Shown here one piece after another: positions 42,989 through 51,396 of a stretch of 64,000 nt of DNA (the first letter of the stretch is position 1; each line of letters begins with the position of its first letter). The notes beneath the pieces were generated by a model, which worked only from the letters and a program-made list of their open reading frames with translations, was not told where the DNA came from and did not search any database. Source of the stretch: Lewinella sp. IMCC34191 (GTDB lineage Bacteria; Bacteroidota; Bacteroidia; Chitinophagales; Saprospiraceae); assembly GCF_003390935.1 (NCBI RefSeq), contig NZ_QNQZ01000010.1:186001-250000 (forward strand), read 5' to 3'. The translations under genes were made by a program, and so were the position numbers.

Positions 42989-44455
42989 TTAGTTATAGCC
43001 GGGATTCTGCACCAGCGCGCCCTCACTCAGGTCGATCTCGGTCTGGGGGATCGGGAAGAGTTCATTTTTATTCTCGGTGAAGTTTGGCCGCAGGGGCTTC
43101 ATCACTTCGAAGGACCGGTTGGTGCGCACCAGGTCGAACCAGCGGTGCTGCTCCAGGGCCAGTTCCGAACGACGTTCGCGCCAGACCGCCTGCCGTAGTT
43201 CGGCCTGGTCGGTTGTGGTCACGTCGGGCAGGACGTTGGCCCCGCCGCGAGCCCGCTCGCGGACCATATTAAGGTAGGTCAGGGCTTCTTCCGGACGGCC
43301 GATCTCGTTGAGGGCCTCGGCGGCAATCAACAGCACGTCGGCGTAGCGCAGGATGCGGATATTTCCCGGGCCGTTGCCATTACCGCCGGGGTGATCGGGT
43401 ACCCAGGCCTTTTGGTTGAAGCGCTCGCCCTCGATGCCCGGATCACCCTCGACGATGCCGGAACCATCGGGCAGAATCTCGCCTACGTAGAGAATGGTGG
43501 CCTCGCGGCGAGGATCACCGCGCTCGAAGGAAGATACCAGGTCGTCGCTTGGCCGGTTGAAGCCCCAGCCCAGGTTGGGTGTACCGCGTACGCCCTGCAC
43601 TTCATTGTACTGACTGCCCGCACCCCCGATCTCGAAGGCCGCGGCCTGCACTTCGAACAGGCTTTCGCTGCTGTTCTCTCCCGCATCCGTAAAGATGCCG
43701 GCGTAGTCGGGATACAGGGCATATTCGCCGCTGTTGATCACTTCCAGGGCCCGGGTGGCGGCCTGCTCGTAGTCCATGCGGGTGAGCGCCGCCTTGGCGA
43801 GCATACCGCGGGCGGTCCCGCTGGTGACGCGGCCGATGTCGGTCCCGCTGTAGCTGGCCGGCAGGCTTTCGATGGCGGTCCGCAGGTCCGATTCGATCTG
43901 GGCGTATACCTCGTCTACCGGGGCCCGGGCAATTTGCAACTCTTGCGGGAAGGGGTCCAGGATCAGCGGTACGCCGCCGAACCAGCGAACGAGATTGAAG
44001 TAGTAGTAAGCCCGCAGGAAGGAGGCCTCCCCGATCAGCCGTTGCCGCAGGTCCTCGTCCATTTCCGGCACCTCCGGAATGCGCGTGATGGCGAGGTTGG
44101 CGCGGAACACGCCCGTGTAGTACCCCTCCCACACGGTACCGGGGGCGACGTTGGTGGCGGTATGGGTAAAGCGATCGACCTCCTCCAGGAAGAAGCCGTC
44201 GGAAACGAGGCTGCCCTTGTCGGAATCGTCACTCACGATGTCCGTCATGCCGATAAAGCTGAAGACGTGGGTGGACCACTGCCGTAGCTGGTTGTAGACG
44301 GCGTTGACCGACTGTACGGCCTGTTCCTCGTTCTGGAAGAAATTTTCCAGGGTGTACTGGCCCTGGGGGGTGCGGTCGATGACGTCCGAGCAGGCCGAAG
44401 CGGAGAGCAGCACGGCCAGACCCAGGCATTGATAGAGCGATTTCATGGTTTGCAT
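42989..44455 (-). CDS. SusD/RagB family outer-membrane nutrient-binding lipoprotein (pair 1)
   Basis: SusD proteins sit as a lid on SusC and capture glycans. The 488-residue protein has a lipoprotein signal (MKSLYQCLGLAVLLSASAC) and the N-terminal helix region starting DRTPQGQYTLENFFQNEEQAVQSVNAVYNQL. It ends with the C-terminal RagB block (LRYADVLLIAAEALNEIG, then ERRSELALEQHRWFDLVRT). Start ATG 44455 gives MQTMKSL; ATG 44446 is equally possible. It follows susC after 12 bases. The predicted substrate is that of the GH3/GH144 enzymes beside it. Confidence 0.95.
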   Translation of the reverse strand: MQTMKSLYQCLGLAVLLSASACSDVIDRTPQGQYTLENFFQNEEQAVQSVNAVYNQLRQWSTHVFSFIGMTDIVSDDSDKGSLVSDGFFLEEVDRFTHTATNVAPGTVWEGYYTGVFRANLAITRIPEVPEMDEDLRQRLIGEASFLRAYYYFNLVRWFGGVPLILDPFPQELQIARAPVDEVYAQIESDLRTAIESLPASYSGTDIGRVTSGTARGMLAKAALTRMDYEQAATRALEVINSGEYALYPDYAGIFTDAGENSSESLFEVQAAAFEIGGAGSQYNEVQGVRGTPNLGWGFNRPSDDLVSSFERGDPRREATILYVGEILPDGSGIVEGDPGIEGERFNQKAWVPDHPGGNGNGPGNIRILRYADVLLIAAEALNEIGRPEEALTYLNMVRERARGGANVLPDVTTTDQAELRQAVWRERRSELALEQHRWFDLVRTNRSFEVMKPLRPNFTENKNELFPIPQTEIDLSEGALVQNPGYN

Positions 44456-44467
44456 GATTAGGGTTGC

Positions 44468-47446
44468 TTAAAAGGTGATATCGATACCGGCGGTGATGGT
44501 CCGGGCGATCGGGTAGATCGTGCCCTGGTCGATGCCGTTATTGAACAGACTGTCGTTGTAGATCTCCGGGTTATAGCCGCTGTAGTCCTGGCTGGTCACC
44601 AGGTTGGTGCCATTGACATACACGCGCAGCGACTGCATCCGGAGGCGGTCCGTGAGGTCGGTGGAGAAGCGATAGCCCAGCGTTACGTTGCGCAGCCGGA
44701 TGTAGGAGGCATCCTCTACGTAAAGCGAGGACAGGGTTTCGAAGTTTTGTCCGGCGATGGTCACCCGGGGGATCGTGTTGCTGGTTCCTTCGCCCGTGAA
44801 ACGCTCCAGCCAGCGGTCCTCGAAGTTGTAGGCGCCGAAGCGGGCCATTTGCTTGGCATTCACCACCTCGCTGCCGAACTGACCGGTGACGTCGAAGCTT
44901 AATTCCAGGCCGGAGTAGGAAAAACTGCCGTTGACGCCCAGGGTCATATCCGGAATCGCCGACCCCAGTACGACGCGGTCCTCGGCGGCGGTGACGTTTC
45001 CGTCACCATTTACGTCGCGGTAGATGATGTCGCCTACCTGCTGGTTACCCAACTGGGGAAACTGGCCGAGCTGCTCTTCGTTCTGGAAAACGCCGATCGC
45101 CTCGTAGCCGTAGAACGAGCCCACGGCGGAACCGACGCGGGAGTTCGTACCCAGCTGTCCGCCTACGCCGAGGGCACCCCCGAAGAAGTTTTCGGTATCC
45201 CCGTCCAGGGCAATCACTTCGTTGTGTACGAAACTCGCGTTGACGCCGATATTGTAACGGAAGGGGTCGCCGCCGGCCCGCCAGTTGGCGCCCAGGTCGA
45301 GGCCGCGGTTCAGCACTTCGGCTACGTTGCGTACGGCCGGATCGGCACCGAGGTAATCGGGGATCGGTGCCTGAAAAAGTACGCCGGAGGTAAACTTCCG
45401 GTAGAGGTCGACTTCGAGTAAAAACTGGTTATTCAGCAGGCCCAGCTCCATGCCGACGTCGGCCTGGGTAGTTTCTTCCCAGCGCAGGTTCGGGTTGGCC
45501 AGACTGGTGACCGTGGAGCCGACTAACAGCGCCGGCTCGCCACCGAAGACCGCCCCGGTGTTGCTTACGACACGCGGCACGTACTGGTATTCGCCGATCC
45601 GGTCGTTTCCGGTCTGCCCCCAACTGGCGCGCAGCTTGAGGCGGCTGATCGGTCCGCCGTCGTTCCAGAAGGCCTCCCGGCTCACGTTCCAGCCCACCCC
45701 CACCGAGGGGAAGAAACCGTACTTGTAGTTGGCACCGAAGCGGCTCGAACCGTCGGCCCGGCCGGAGACCGTGATCAGGTAGCGGCCATCGTAGGTGTAG
45801 TTCACGCGACCGAGGTAGCTGGTCAGGCCCCAGTCGCCTCCGTCCACGCCGTTGAAGTTGGTAGCGGTCGTGGGGTCGGCGGAGTTCAGGTAGTAGAAAC
45901 TCGGGTCGTCGCCGATGACGCGCTGGCGTCCGGCACCGATCTCCTCGCCAAAATTGTCCTGGTAGGTGATCCCCAGCACCCCGTCAACGTGGTGAACCCC
46001 GAAATCGCGGGCGTAGCTCAGCGTGTTCTCCCACAGCCAGTTGCGGCGGTAGGCGTTACGCACGTTGATGTCGTTCTCCTGATTCTGCTGGCTGGCGCTG
46101 ACGAAGAAGGCCGGCACGAAGTTGCGGCTGCGGTCGTAGACGAAGTCCAGGCCGAAGTTGGTCCGGAAGGTAAAGCCGTCCAAGAAGCGGATGTCGGCGT
46201 AGGTATTGCCCACCGCGCGGTAGGTTTCGGCGCGGTCGTTGGTGTAGAAGATGGACGCCACGGGGTTGCCAGTGTTACCGATGGCCGAGGCGTTGCCGAA
46301 GTTGCCGGCGGAGTCCCGCGGTACGGAGATGGGGTCGGCCCGGTAGGCGGTGGCGAGTACGCTTCCGGTATTGATGCGGTCCGACGTATTGTAGCCCAGG
46401 TTCAGGTTACCGGCTACAGTCAGCCAGTCCTTGACCTGGCGGGTATTATTCAGACGGGTAGTGAAGCGATCGTAGGCGGAGCCCCGGATAATCCCTTCCT
46501 GGCGGTAGTAGTTGGCGCTGAGGTTGAAGCTGGATTCCTCATTGCCGCCCTGAAAGGACAGCGTGGCATTATAGATCGGCGCCTGCTGGAAGATTTCGTC
46601 CTGCCAGTTGGTGCCCTCCCCGTACTGCTCCGGATTGGGGAAGCGCGGCGCGCGGCCCTCGTTCACGTCCGCCTCGTTGATGAGGGTGGCGTACTCGCTG
46701 GCGTTCAGCACGTCAATCTGCCGGACGACCTCCTGGGTTCCCGTGTAGGCGTTCAGGGTCAGCTGGCCCTCTCCGGTGCCCTGCTTTGTCGTAATGATGA
46801 TGACACCGTTGGCCCCCCGGGACCCGTAGATGGCCGTAGCCGAGGCATCCTTCAGCACCGAAACGCTCTCTACGTCCTGTGGATTCAGGAAGGAGATGTC
46901 GTTGAGGATCATCCCGTCGACGACGAAGAGCGGGTCGGCGTTATTCAGCGTGCCCACGCCGCGGATGCGGAAGATGGCATCCGCCCCCGGCGCGCCGGAG
47001 CTGGGGATGATCTGCAGGCCGGACACCTTGCCCTGGAGCGATTGGCCCAGGGACTGGGTAGGGATGTCGGTCAGCTGCTCCGATTCGACCACCCCTACGG
47101 AACCCGTCAGGTCGTCTTTTTGCTGGATACCGTAACCGACGACGACGACTTCCTGCAGCACCTGGCTGGATTCGCCCAATTCGATGTCGATGGTGCTCCG
47201 ACCGCCGATCGCCACCGTCTGCGTGGTGAAACCGATGTACGAAAAGGCCAGGCTGTCGCCCCCTTCGGGGACCGTAAGTTCGTAACGGCCGTCAATATCG
47301 GTGATGGTACCGCTGGTCGTGCCGGGCACCTGTACGCTGACGCCGATAAGCGGCTCGGTACCGTCGGTAACGGTACCGTCCACCGTAACCTGAGCGGAAA
47401 GCCCCAGGCTGACGAGCAGCATAAATAGGATTAGAGATTTTTGCAT
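44468..47446 (-). CDS. SusC/RagA family TonB-linked outer-membrane transporter (pair 1)
   Basis: The 992-residue barrel imports oligosaccharides with TonB energy. It has a signal peptide (MQKSLILFMLLVSLGLSAQ) and a carboxypeptidase-D-like regulatory domain (about 20-90, VDGTVTDGTEPLIGVSVQVPG). The TonB-dependent plug follows (about 95-220, EVVVVGYGIQQKDDLTG to SVLKDASATAIYGSRGANGVIIITT). The beta barrel ends ARTITAGIDITF. It is the first gene of the susC-susD pair, 8 bases downstream of the GH3 gene on the same strand, so it is likely transcribed with it. Confidence 0.96.
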   Translation of the reverse strand: MQKSLILFMLLVSLGLSAQVTVDGTVTDGTEPLIGVSVQVPGTTSGTITDIDGRYELTVPEGGDSLAFSYIGFTTQTVAIGGRSTIDIELGESSQVLQEVVVVGYGIQQKDDLTGSVGVVESEQLTDIPTQSLGQSLQGKVSGLQIIPSSGAPGADAIFRIRGVGTLNNADPLFVVDGMILNDISFLNPQDVESVSVLKDASATAIYGSRGANGVIIITTKQGTGEGQLTLNAYTGTQEVVRQIDVLNASEYATLINEADVNEGRAPRFPNPEQYGEGTNWQDEIFQQAPIYNATLSFQGGNEESSFNLSANYYRQEGIIRGSAYDRFTTRLNNTRQVKDWLTVAGNLNLGYNTSDRINTGSVLATAYRADPISVPRDSAGNFGNASAIGNTGNPVASIFYTNDRAETYRAVGNTYADIRFLDGFTFRTNFGLDFVYDRSRNFVPAFFVSASQQNQENDINVRNAYRRNWLWENTLSYARDFGVHHVDGVLGITYQDNFGEEIGAGRQRVIGDDPSFYYLNSADPTTATNFNGVDGGDWGLTSYLGRVNYTYDGRYLITVSGRADGSSRFGANYKYGFFPSVGVGWNVSREAFWNDGGPISRLKLRASWGQTGNDRIGEYQYVPRVVSNTGAVFGGEPALLVGSTVTSLANPNLRWEETTQADVGMELGLLNNQFLLEVDLYRKFTSGVLFQAPIPDYLGADPAVRNVAEVLNRGLDLGANWRAGGDPFRYNIGVNASFVHNEVIALDGDTENFFGGALGVGGQLGTNSRVGSAVGSFYGYEAIGVFQNEEQLGQFPQLGNQQVGDIIYRDVNGDGNVTAAEDRVVLGSAIPDMTLGVNGSFSYSGLELSFDVTGQFGSEVVNAKQMARFGAYNFEDRWLERFTGEGTSNTIPRVTIAGQNFETLSSLYVEDASYIRLRNVTLGYRFSTDLTDRLRMQSLRVYVNGTNLVTSQDYSGYNPEIYNDSLFNNGIDQGTIYPIARTITAGIDITF

Positions 47447-47453
47447 AACGGGA

Positions 47454-49646
47454 TTATTCTAAAGTCAGGGAGATAGAGTTGCTGGTGCGGGCATCGCCGC
47501 CCACGTAAATCATGAATTTGCCGGGCTCGCTGCCGTAGGTCATGTCCCGTCGGTAGAAGGACAGGTCATCCTCGGTCAGTTCGAGCGTCACCGTCTGGCC
47601 TTCGCCGGCGGCCAGTGCGACCCGCCGAAAGGCCTTCAGCTCGCGCACCGGGCGGGTCACGGAGCCGACCACGTCCTGGACGTAGAGCTGGACCACGGTG
47701 GTACCGTCCACGGAGCCCGTATTGCTTACCTCCACGGTCACGCGGGCGGTATCGTTACGGGTCATGGTACCGGCCTCCAGGCTCGGTGCACCGTACTCGA
47801 AAGTGGTATAGCTCAGGCCGTAGCCGAAGGGGTAAAGCGGGTCGTTGCTTTCGTCCAGGTACTTGCTGGTGTATTTATTATTGGGGTCCATCGGGCGCCC
47901 GGTGTTCTTCATGCTGTAGAAAATGGGGACCTGGCCGACGGAGCGTGGAAAGGTCATGGGTAACCGGCCGCCGGGGTTATGGTCGCCGAACAGCACGTCG
48001 GCCAGCGCGTGGCCCGCCTCGGTCCCCGGAAACCAGGCCTCGAGAATGGCGGTGGCGGCGGAGTCCACGCCGGGGAAGGCGAGCGGGCGGCCGTTGAAAA
48101 GCACGACTACGACCGGCTTACCGGTAGCGGCCAGGGCGCGGATCATGGCTTCCTGCTCACCGGGCAGACCGATGTCCGCGCGACTGGCAGCTTCGCCACT
48201 CATTTCCCAATCCTCTCCGGTGGCTACCACGATCACGTCAGCGCGTCGAGCGGCACGAATAGCCTCCTGCATATCGGGCACATAATTTACCTGCGCTCCG
48301 TCGCCCACCGCTTCCTCCATACCGGTCAGCAGCGTGATGACATCAGCGGCGCGACCGTCTCCGTGCCAGGCACCGAGCATGTCCTCCTGGCTATCGGCCA
48401 GCTGGCCGGTAAGGAGGATGCGCCCGCTGCCCGGAGAAAGGGGCAGGATATTATCGTCGTTCTTCAGCAACACGAAGCTTTCCCGGGCGATCCGACGGGC
48501 GGCTTCGCGGTTAGCGTCGGTCAGGATATTCTGGCTCTGCCGCGTCGTATCGGAGTAGCGGTACGGGTCGTCGAAAAGCCCCAGCGCGTACTTCATGCGC
48601 AGAATGCGGCGCACGGCCTCGTTCACCTGTGACATGGCCACTTCCCCGCTTTCGACCTGCTCGGCCAGGTGATCGTAGAAAACGGCTCCCTGCATATCCA
48701 TGTCCACCCCGGCCTGCACGGCCAGCAGTCCCGCCTCCGCTTCGTCGGCGGCGACGCCGTGGGGGATCATCTCATTGATGCTCGTGTAGTCGGTGACGAC
48801 AAAACCCATGAAGCCCCACTGGTCGCGGAGGATCTCGGTGAGCAGATGCTTATTGCCCGTAGCCGGTACGCCGTCCAGTTCGTTGAAGCTGGTCATGAAC
48901 GTAGCGACGCCCGCGTCCAGCGCCGCTCTGAAGGGCGGGAGGTAGATGTCGCGCAGCACCCGCTCGGAGATGTCGACGGTGTGGTAATCCCGGCCCGCCT
49001 GGGCGGCCCCGTAGGCGGCAAAGTGCTTGGCGCAGGCCAGGATGGTCAGCGGGTCGGTGAGATCATCGCCCTGAAAACCCTTTACGCGGGCCTCGGCCAT
49101 TACCTTACCTAGATAGACGTCTTCTCCGGCGCCTTCCATGACCCGGCCCCAGCGGGGGTCGCGGGCAATGTCGACCATGGGCGCGAATGTCCAGTGCAGT
49201 CCGGCCGCGGCCGATTCCCGACCGGCGATGCGGGCCGATTCCTCCGCCGCCTCCGCGTTCCAGCTGGCCGCCTCTCCCAGGGGGATGGGGAAGATCGTCC
49301 GGTAGCCGTGAATCACGTCGTAGCCGAACAGCAGCGGAATGCCCAGACGAGTATCCTCCACGGCCATGCGCTGCAAATCGCGGTTATACCCGGCGGTGTG
49401 GGCATTAAAGATGGCTCCTAACCGACCGGTCTTGATATCGTCCTGGTAGCCCTCACGGATGGTCGGGCCGGTCACGTCCCAATCACTGGTGAATAGCGTC
49501 ATCTGCCCCACCTTCTCCTCCAGGGTCATGATGCTCAGCAGGCTGTCGATGCGGCGCTCGTGGCCGGCGTTGTACCAATCCGGCACCTGCTGGGCGGCGA
49601 GGGGTAGGGCCAGCAAACCTATGCATATGGTTAGTAATCTGGTCAT
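47454..49646 (-). CDS. Glycoside hydrolase family 3 beta-glucosidase
   Basis: The 730-residue enzyme is a BglX-type GH3 protein. It has a signal peptide (MTRLLTICIGLLALPLAAQ), a (beta/alpha)8 domain with AKHF (207-210) and the nucleophile Asp286 in GFVVTDYTSI. A second alpha/beta domain (about 380-590) and a fibronectin-like C-terminal domain (about 640-730) follow. It removes terminal glucose from beta-glucosides. With a GH144 enzyme upstream it may act on sophoro-oligosaccharides. Residues near 450 (GDGAQVNYVP) are encoded by a copy of the dispersed repeat. Confidence 0.93.
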   Translation of the reverse strand: MTRLLTICIGLLALPLAAQQVPDWYNAGHERRIDSLLSIMTLEEKVGQMTLFTSDWDVTGPTIREGYQDDIKTGRLGAIFNAHTAGYNRDLQRMAVEDTRLGIPLLFGYDVIHGYRTIFPIPLGEAASWNAEAAEESARIAGRESAAAGLHWTFAPMVDIARDPRWGRVMEGAGEDVYLGKVMAEARVKGFQGDDLTDPLTILACAKHFAAYGAAQAGRDYHTVDISERVLRDIYLPPFRAALDAGVATFMTSFNELDGVPATGNKHLLTEILRDQWGFMGFVVTDYTSINEMIPHGVAADEAEAGLLAVQAGVDMDMQGAVFYDHLAEQVESGEVAMSQVNEAVRRILRMKYALGLFDDPYRYSDTTRQSQNILTDANREAARRIARESFVLLKNDDNILPLSPGSGRILLTGQLADSQEDMLGAWHGDGRAADVITLLTGMEEAVGDGAQVNYVPDMQEAIRAARRADVIVVATGEDWEMSGEAASRADIGLPGEQEAMIRALAATGKPVVVVLFNGRPLAFPGVDSAATAILEAWFPGTEAGHALADVLFGDHNPGGRLPMTFPRSVGQVPIFYSMKNTGRPMDPNNKYTSKYLDESNDPLYPFGYGLSYTTFEYGAPSLEAGTMTRNDTARVTVEVSNTGSVDGTTVVQLYVQDVVGSVTRPVRELKAFRRVALAAGEGQTVTLELTEDDLSFYRRDMTYGSEPGKFMIYVGGDARTSNSISLTLE
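48288..48306 (-). repeat. Dispersed repeat, copy 9 (inside the GH3 gene)
   Basis: TACCTGCGCTCCGTCGCCC on the plus strand; on the minus strand GGCGACGGAGCGCAGGTA continues AATTATG, close to the tail of copies 1 and 10. It is read in frame as GDGAQV. The match could partly reflect family residues. Confidence 0.6.
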
Positions 49647-49677
49647 AATCAGGTTAATACAAGTTTTTCAAATCAGT

Positions 49678-49780
49678 CCGGACACTCGCAGGTCCTGCGG
49701 ACACTCCGAGGTCCTGTGGTTGTCAGGGGCGGTTTAACAGGACCTCAGCGTGTGGCGATAGCCTCCTCTGAGTGTGCCGG
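49678..49780. repeat. 103-bp direct repeat with inverted ends, copy A
   Basis: Starts CCGGACACTCGCAGG and ends CTCTGAGTGTGCCGG, which are imperfect inverted repeats of each other. An internal inverted pair is GAGGTCCTG against CAGGACCTC. It is about 94% identical to copy B by eye and lies upstream of the GH3 gene. Confidence 0.85.
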
Positions 49781-49799
49781 TCGGGAGACCCTTGTTGGG

Positions 49800-49814
49800 C
49801 CGGACACTCGCAGG
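49800..49814. repeat. Partial third end of the 103-bp repeat
   Basis: CCGGACACTCGCAGG, identical to the left end of both full copies, stands alone here between copies A and B, followed by GTTGGG. It could be a deletion remnant or an array unit in formation. Confidence 0.6.
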
Positions 49815-49820
49815 GTTGGG

Positions 49821-49922
49821 CCGGACACTCGCAGGTCCTACGGACACTCCGAGGTCCTGTGGTCGTCAGGGGCGGTTTGACAGGACCTCAGCGCGTGGCG
49901 TCAGCCTCCTCTGAGTGTCCGG
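49821..49922. repeat. 103-bp direct repeat with inverted ends, copy B
   Basis: Same left end as copy A and a right end CTCTGAGTGTCCGG. It differs from copy A at about six or seven positions. It ends 13 bases before the stop of the GH144-like lipoprotein gene. Copies A and B fill most of the 289-base gap. Confidence 0.85.
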
Positions 49923-49935
49923 GACCTTTACCCCG

Positions 49936-51333
49936 TCACCCCCTATCCCCTTCACCAAGCCACCCCCCCGTAAAGCCGGCCCGTTCCAGGCCACGCCGCA
50001 CGTAGGGGTTTTTCTTCATCACCTCCCAAATCAGTTCGGAGCGGTGATTCTCGATCTGGATGAGGATGGGCCCCTGGTCGATGCCGAGGTAGTCGACATC
50101 GTACCAGCCGGCCGCATTATCCTCGCCGAAAGTGTAGGTCAGGTTAAAGGCATCCCGGAAACCGTAGTCACCCACGAGGCTGTCGTACTGGGTGGTCCAC
50201 ATGTGCTCCAGCGCGGCAAGGCATTCCTCCGGCGCGAAGGGCACCGACCCGCCCGCCGCCGTCGGCGCGATGGTGCCGTCGTCGATGATGTGGTCGGCCG
50301 AAGCACCGCGGGCGTGGTAGGAATAGAATTTTCGGGTCTCTCCGTCGACGATGGTATCGAGTCCTCCGGGGCCGTCACAGGCTGTCAGCCCCCACTGCTC
50401 GGGACCGTAGCCGACGAAACCTTCGGGATTATCGATGCAGTAGGCACGGTTGCTCAGGGTACCCTCGCGGCTATTTTCAAAGTAGTCGCTGTCGTGAGCC
50501 CGCATATAGTCGTCCTGGATCCCGCGGAAGTCGACGTACATATGGCTGTACTGGTGGCCGAAAAGCGGGGTGAAGTTCAGGTGCTCGTAGCCCTGGAATT
50601 CCTGCCATTCGTAGCCTTCCGTCCAGCGCTCCCAGGCGTTGTCGGGCAGGGGGTGGGTCGGCGAACCGAGGCCGAGGATCACCAGGATCATCGCTTCGTT
50701 GTAGCCGTTCCATTCGGCGGGGATAAAGCCTCGGTCGGGGCGCCAGCCCATACTCATGCGGCCTTTCTCGTTGAGGCTCCAGTCCCACTCCACGCGGCGG
50801 TAGAGCTGGTCGGCCAGTTCGCGGATGCGGGTTTCGTTTGTATCGTCCCCGTCGAAGTAGCTCATCACCGACAGCACGCCCGCCATCAGCAGGCCGGTGT
50901 CGATGGTAGAGAGTTCCACGTCGCGGTAGCGCAGGGCGTCGTCGTTGTTGAGGAAGTGATAGAACAGGCCCTTATAACCGGCCACGCCGCTCGGTTCCGG
51001 CCCCTGGGGCAGGGACCAAAGTTGTTCCAGCGTCTTCATCGTCCGTTCGGCGGCCGCCGCTCGGGTTACGTATCCGTGTTCGGCACCTACGATGTAGGAG
51101 GTCAGGCCGAAGCCCGTAGCGGCGATGCTGCTGAAGCGGTCGGTCGGCCAGCGGTCCGGGACCTGGTAGTTCTCCGGGTGCGCCCGTTCCCAGAAGAAGC
51201 CGAAGGTGCGGCGCTGGAGTTCGTCGAGACTGAACTCCCGGTTGGACTCCACCGGTATCCCCTTGGCCTCATCGGCCGGAGCTCGTTGGCAGGCACCGAG
51301 TAACAGAAACGGCAGGGTGAGAAGTAATCTCAT
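49936..51333 (-). CDS. GH144-like glucoamylase-family lipoprotein (probable endo-beta-1,2-glucanase)
   Basis: The protein (465 residues) has a lipoprotein signal (MRLLLTLPFLLLGAC) and the glucoamylase-like (alpha/alpha)6 fold of Pfam PF10091. Recognisable segments are LDELQRRTFGFFWERAHPENYQVPDRW, SSIAATGFGLTSYIVGAE, the NEAMILVILGLGSPTHPLPDNAWERWTEG helix, GTIAPTAAGGSVPFAPEECLAALEHM and LGIDQGPILIQIENHRSELIWE. GH144 enzymes cleave beta-1,2-glucan to sophoro-oligosaccharides. A second family member lies 3 kb upstream. I have not mapped its catalytic acid. It is anchored at a membrane, unlike its T9SS-sorted relative. Confidence 0.82.
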   Translation of the reverse strand: MRLLLTLPFLLLGACQRAPADEAKGIPVESNREFSLDELQRRTFGFFWERAHPENYQVPDRWPTDRFSSIAATGFGLTSYIVGAEHGYVTRAAAAERTMKTLEQLWSLPQGPEPSGVAGYKGLFYHFLNNDDALRYRDVELSTIDTGLLMAGVLSVMSYFDGDDTNETRIRELADQLYRRVEWDWSLNEKGRMSMGWRPDRGFIPAEWNGYNEAMILVILGLGSPTHPLPDNAWERWTEGYEWQEFQGYEHLNFTPLFGHQYSHMYVDFRGIQDDYMRAHDSDYFENSREGTLSNRAYCIDNPEGFVGYGPEQWGLTACDGPGGLDTIVDGETRKFYSYHARGASADHIIDDGTIAPTAAGGSVPFAPEECLAALEHMWTTQYDSLVGDYGFRDAFNLTYTFGEDNAAGWYDVDYLGIDQGPILIQIENHRSELIWEVMKKNPYVRRGLERAGFTGGWLGEGDRG

Positions 51334-51396
51334 AATCTGGGTAAATAAAACCCCGGGAGACGTCGAGGCGCCCCCCGGGGTTTACGATGGATTGGG

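Noticed and set aside
45989-47428. Long open frame antisense to susC
   Set aside because: It is a by-product of GC-rich codon use opposite a clearly coding gene, as are the long antisense frames opposite the GH144-like genes and the MoxR gene. No protein family was recognised in any of them.
49678-49922. CRISPR array
   Set aside because: Only two long repeats with one partial end; no regular spacers and no cas genes.
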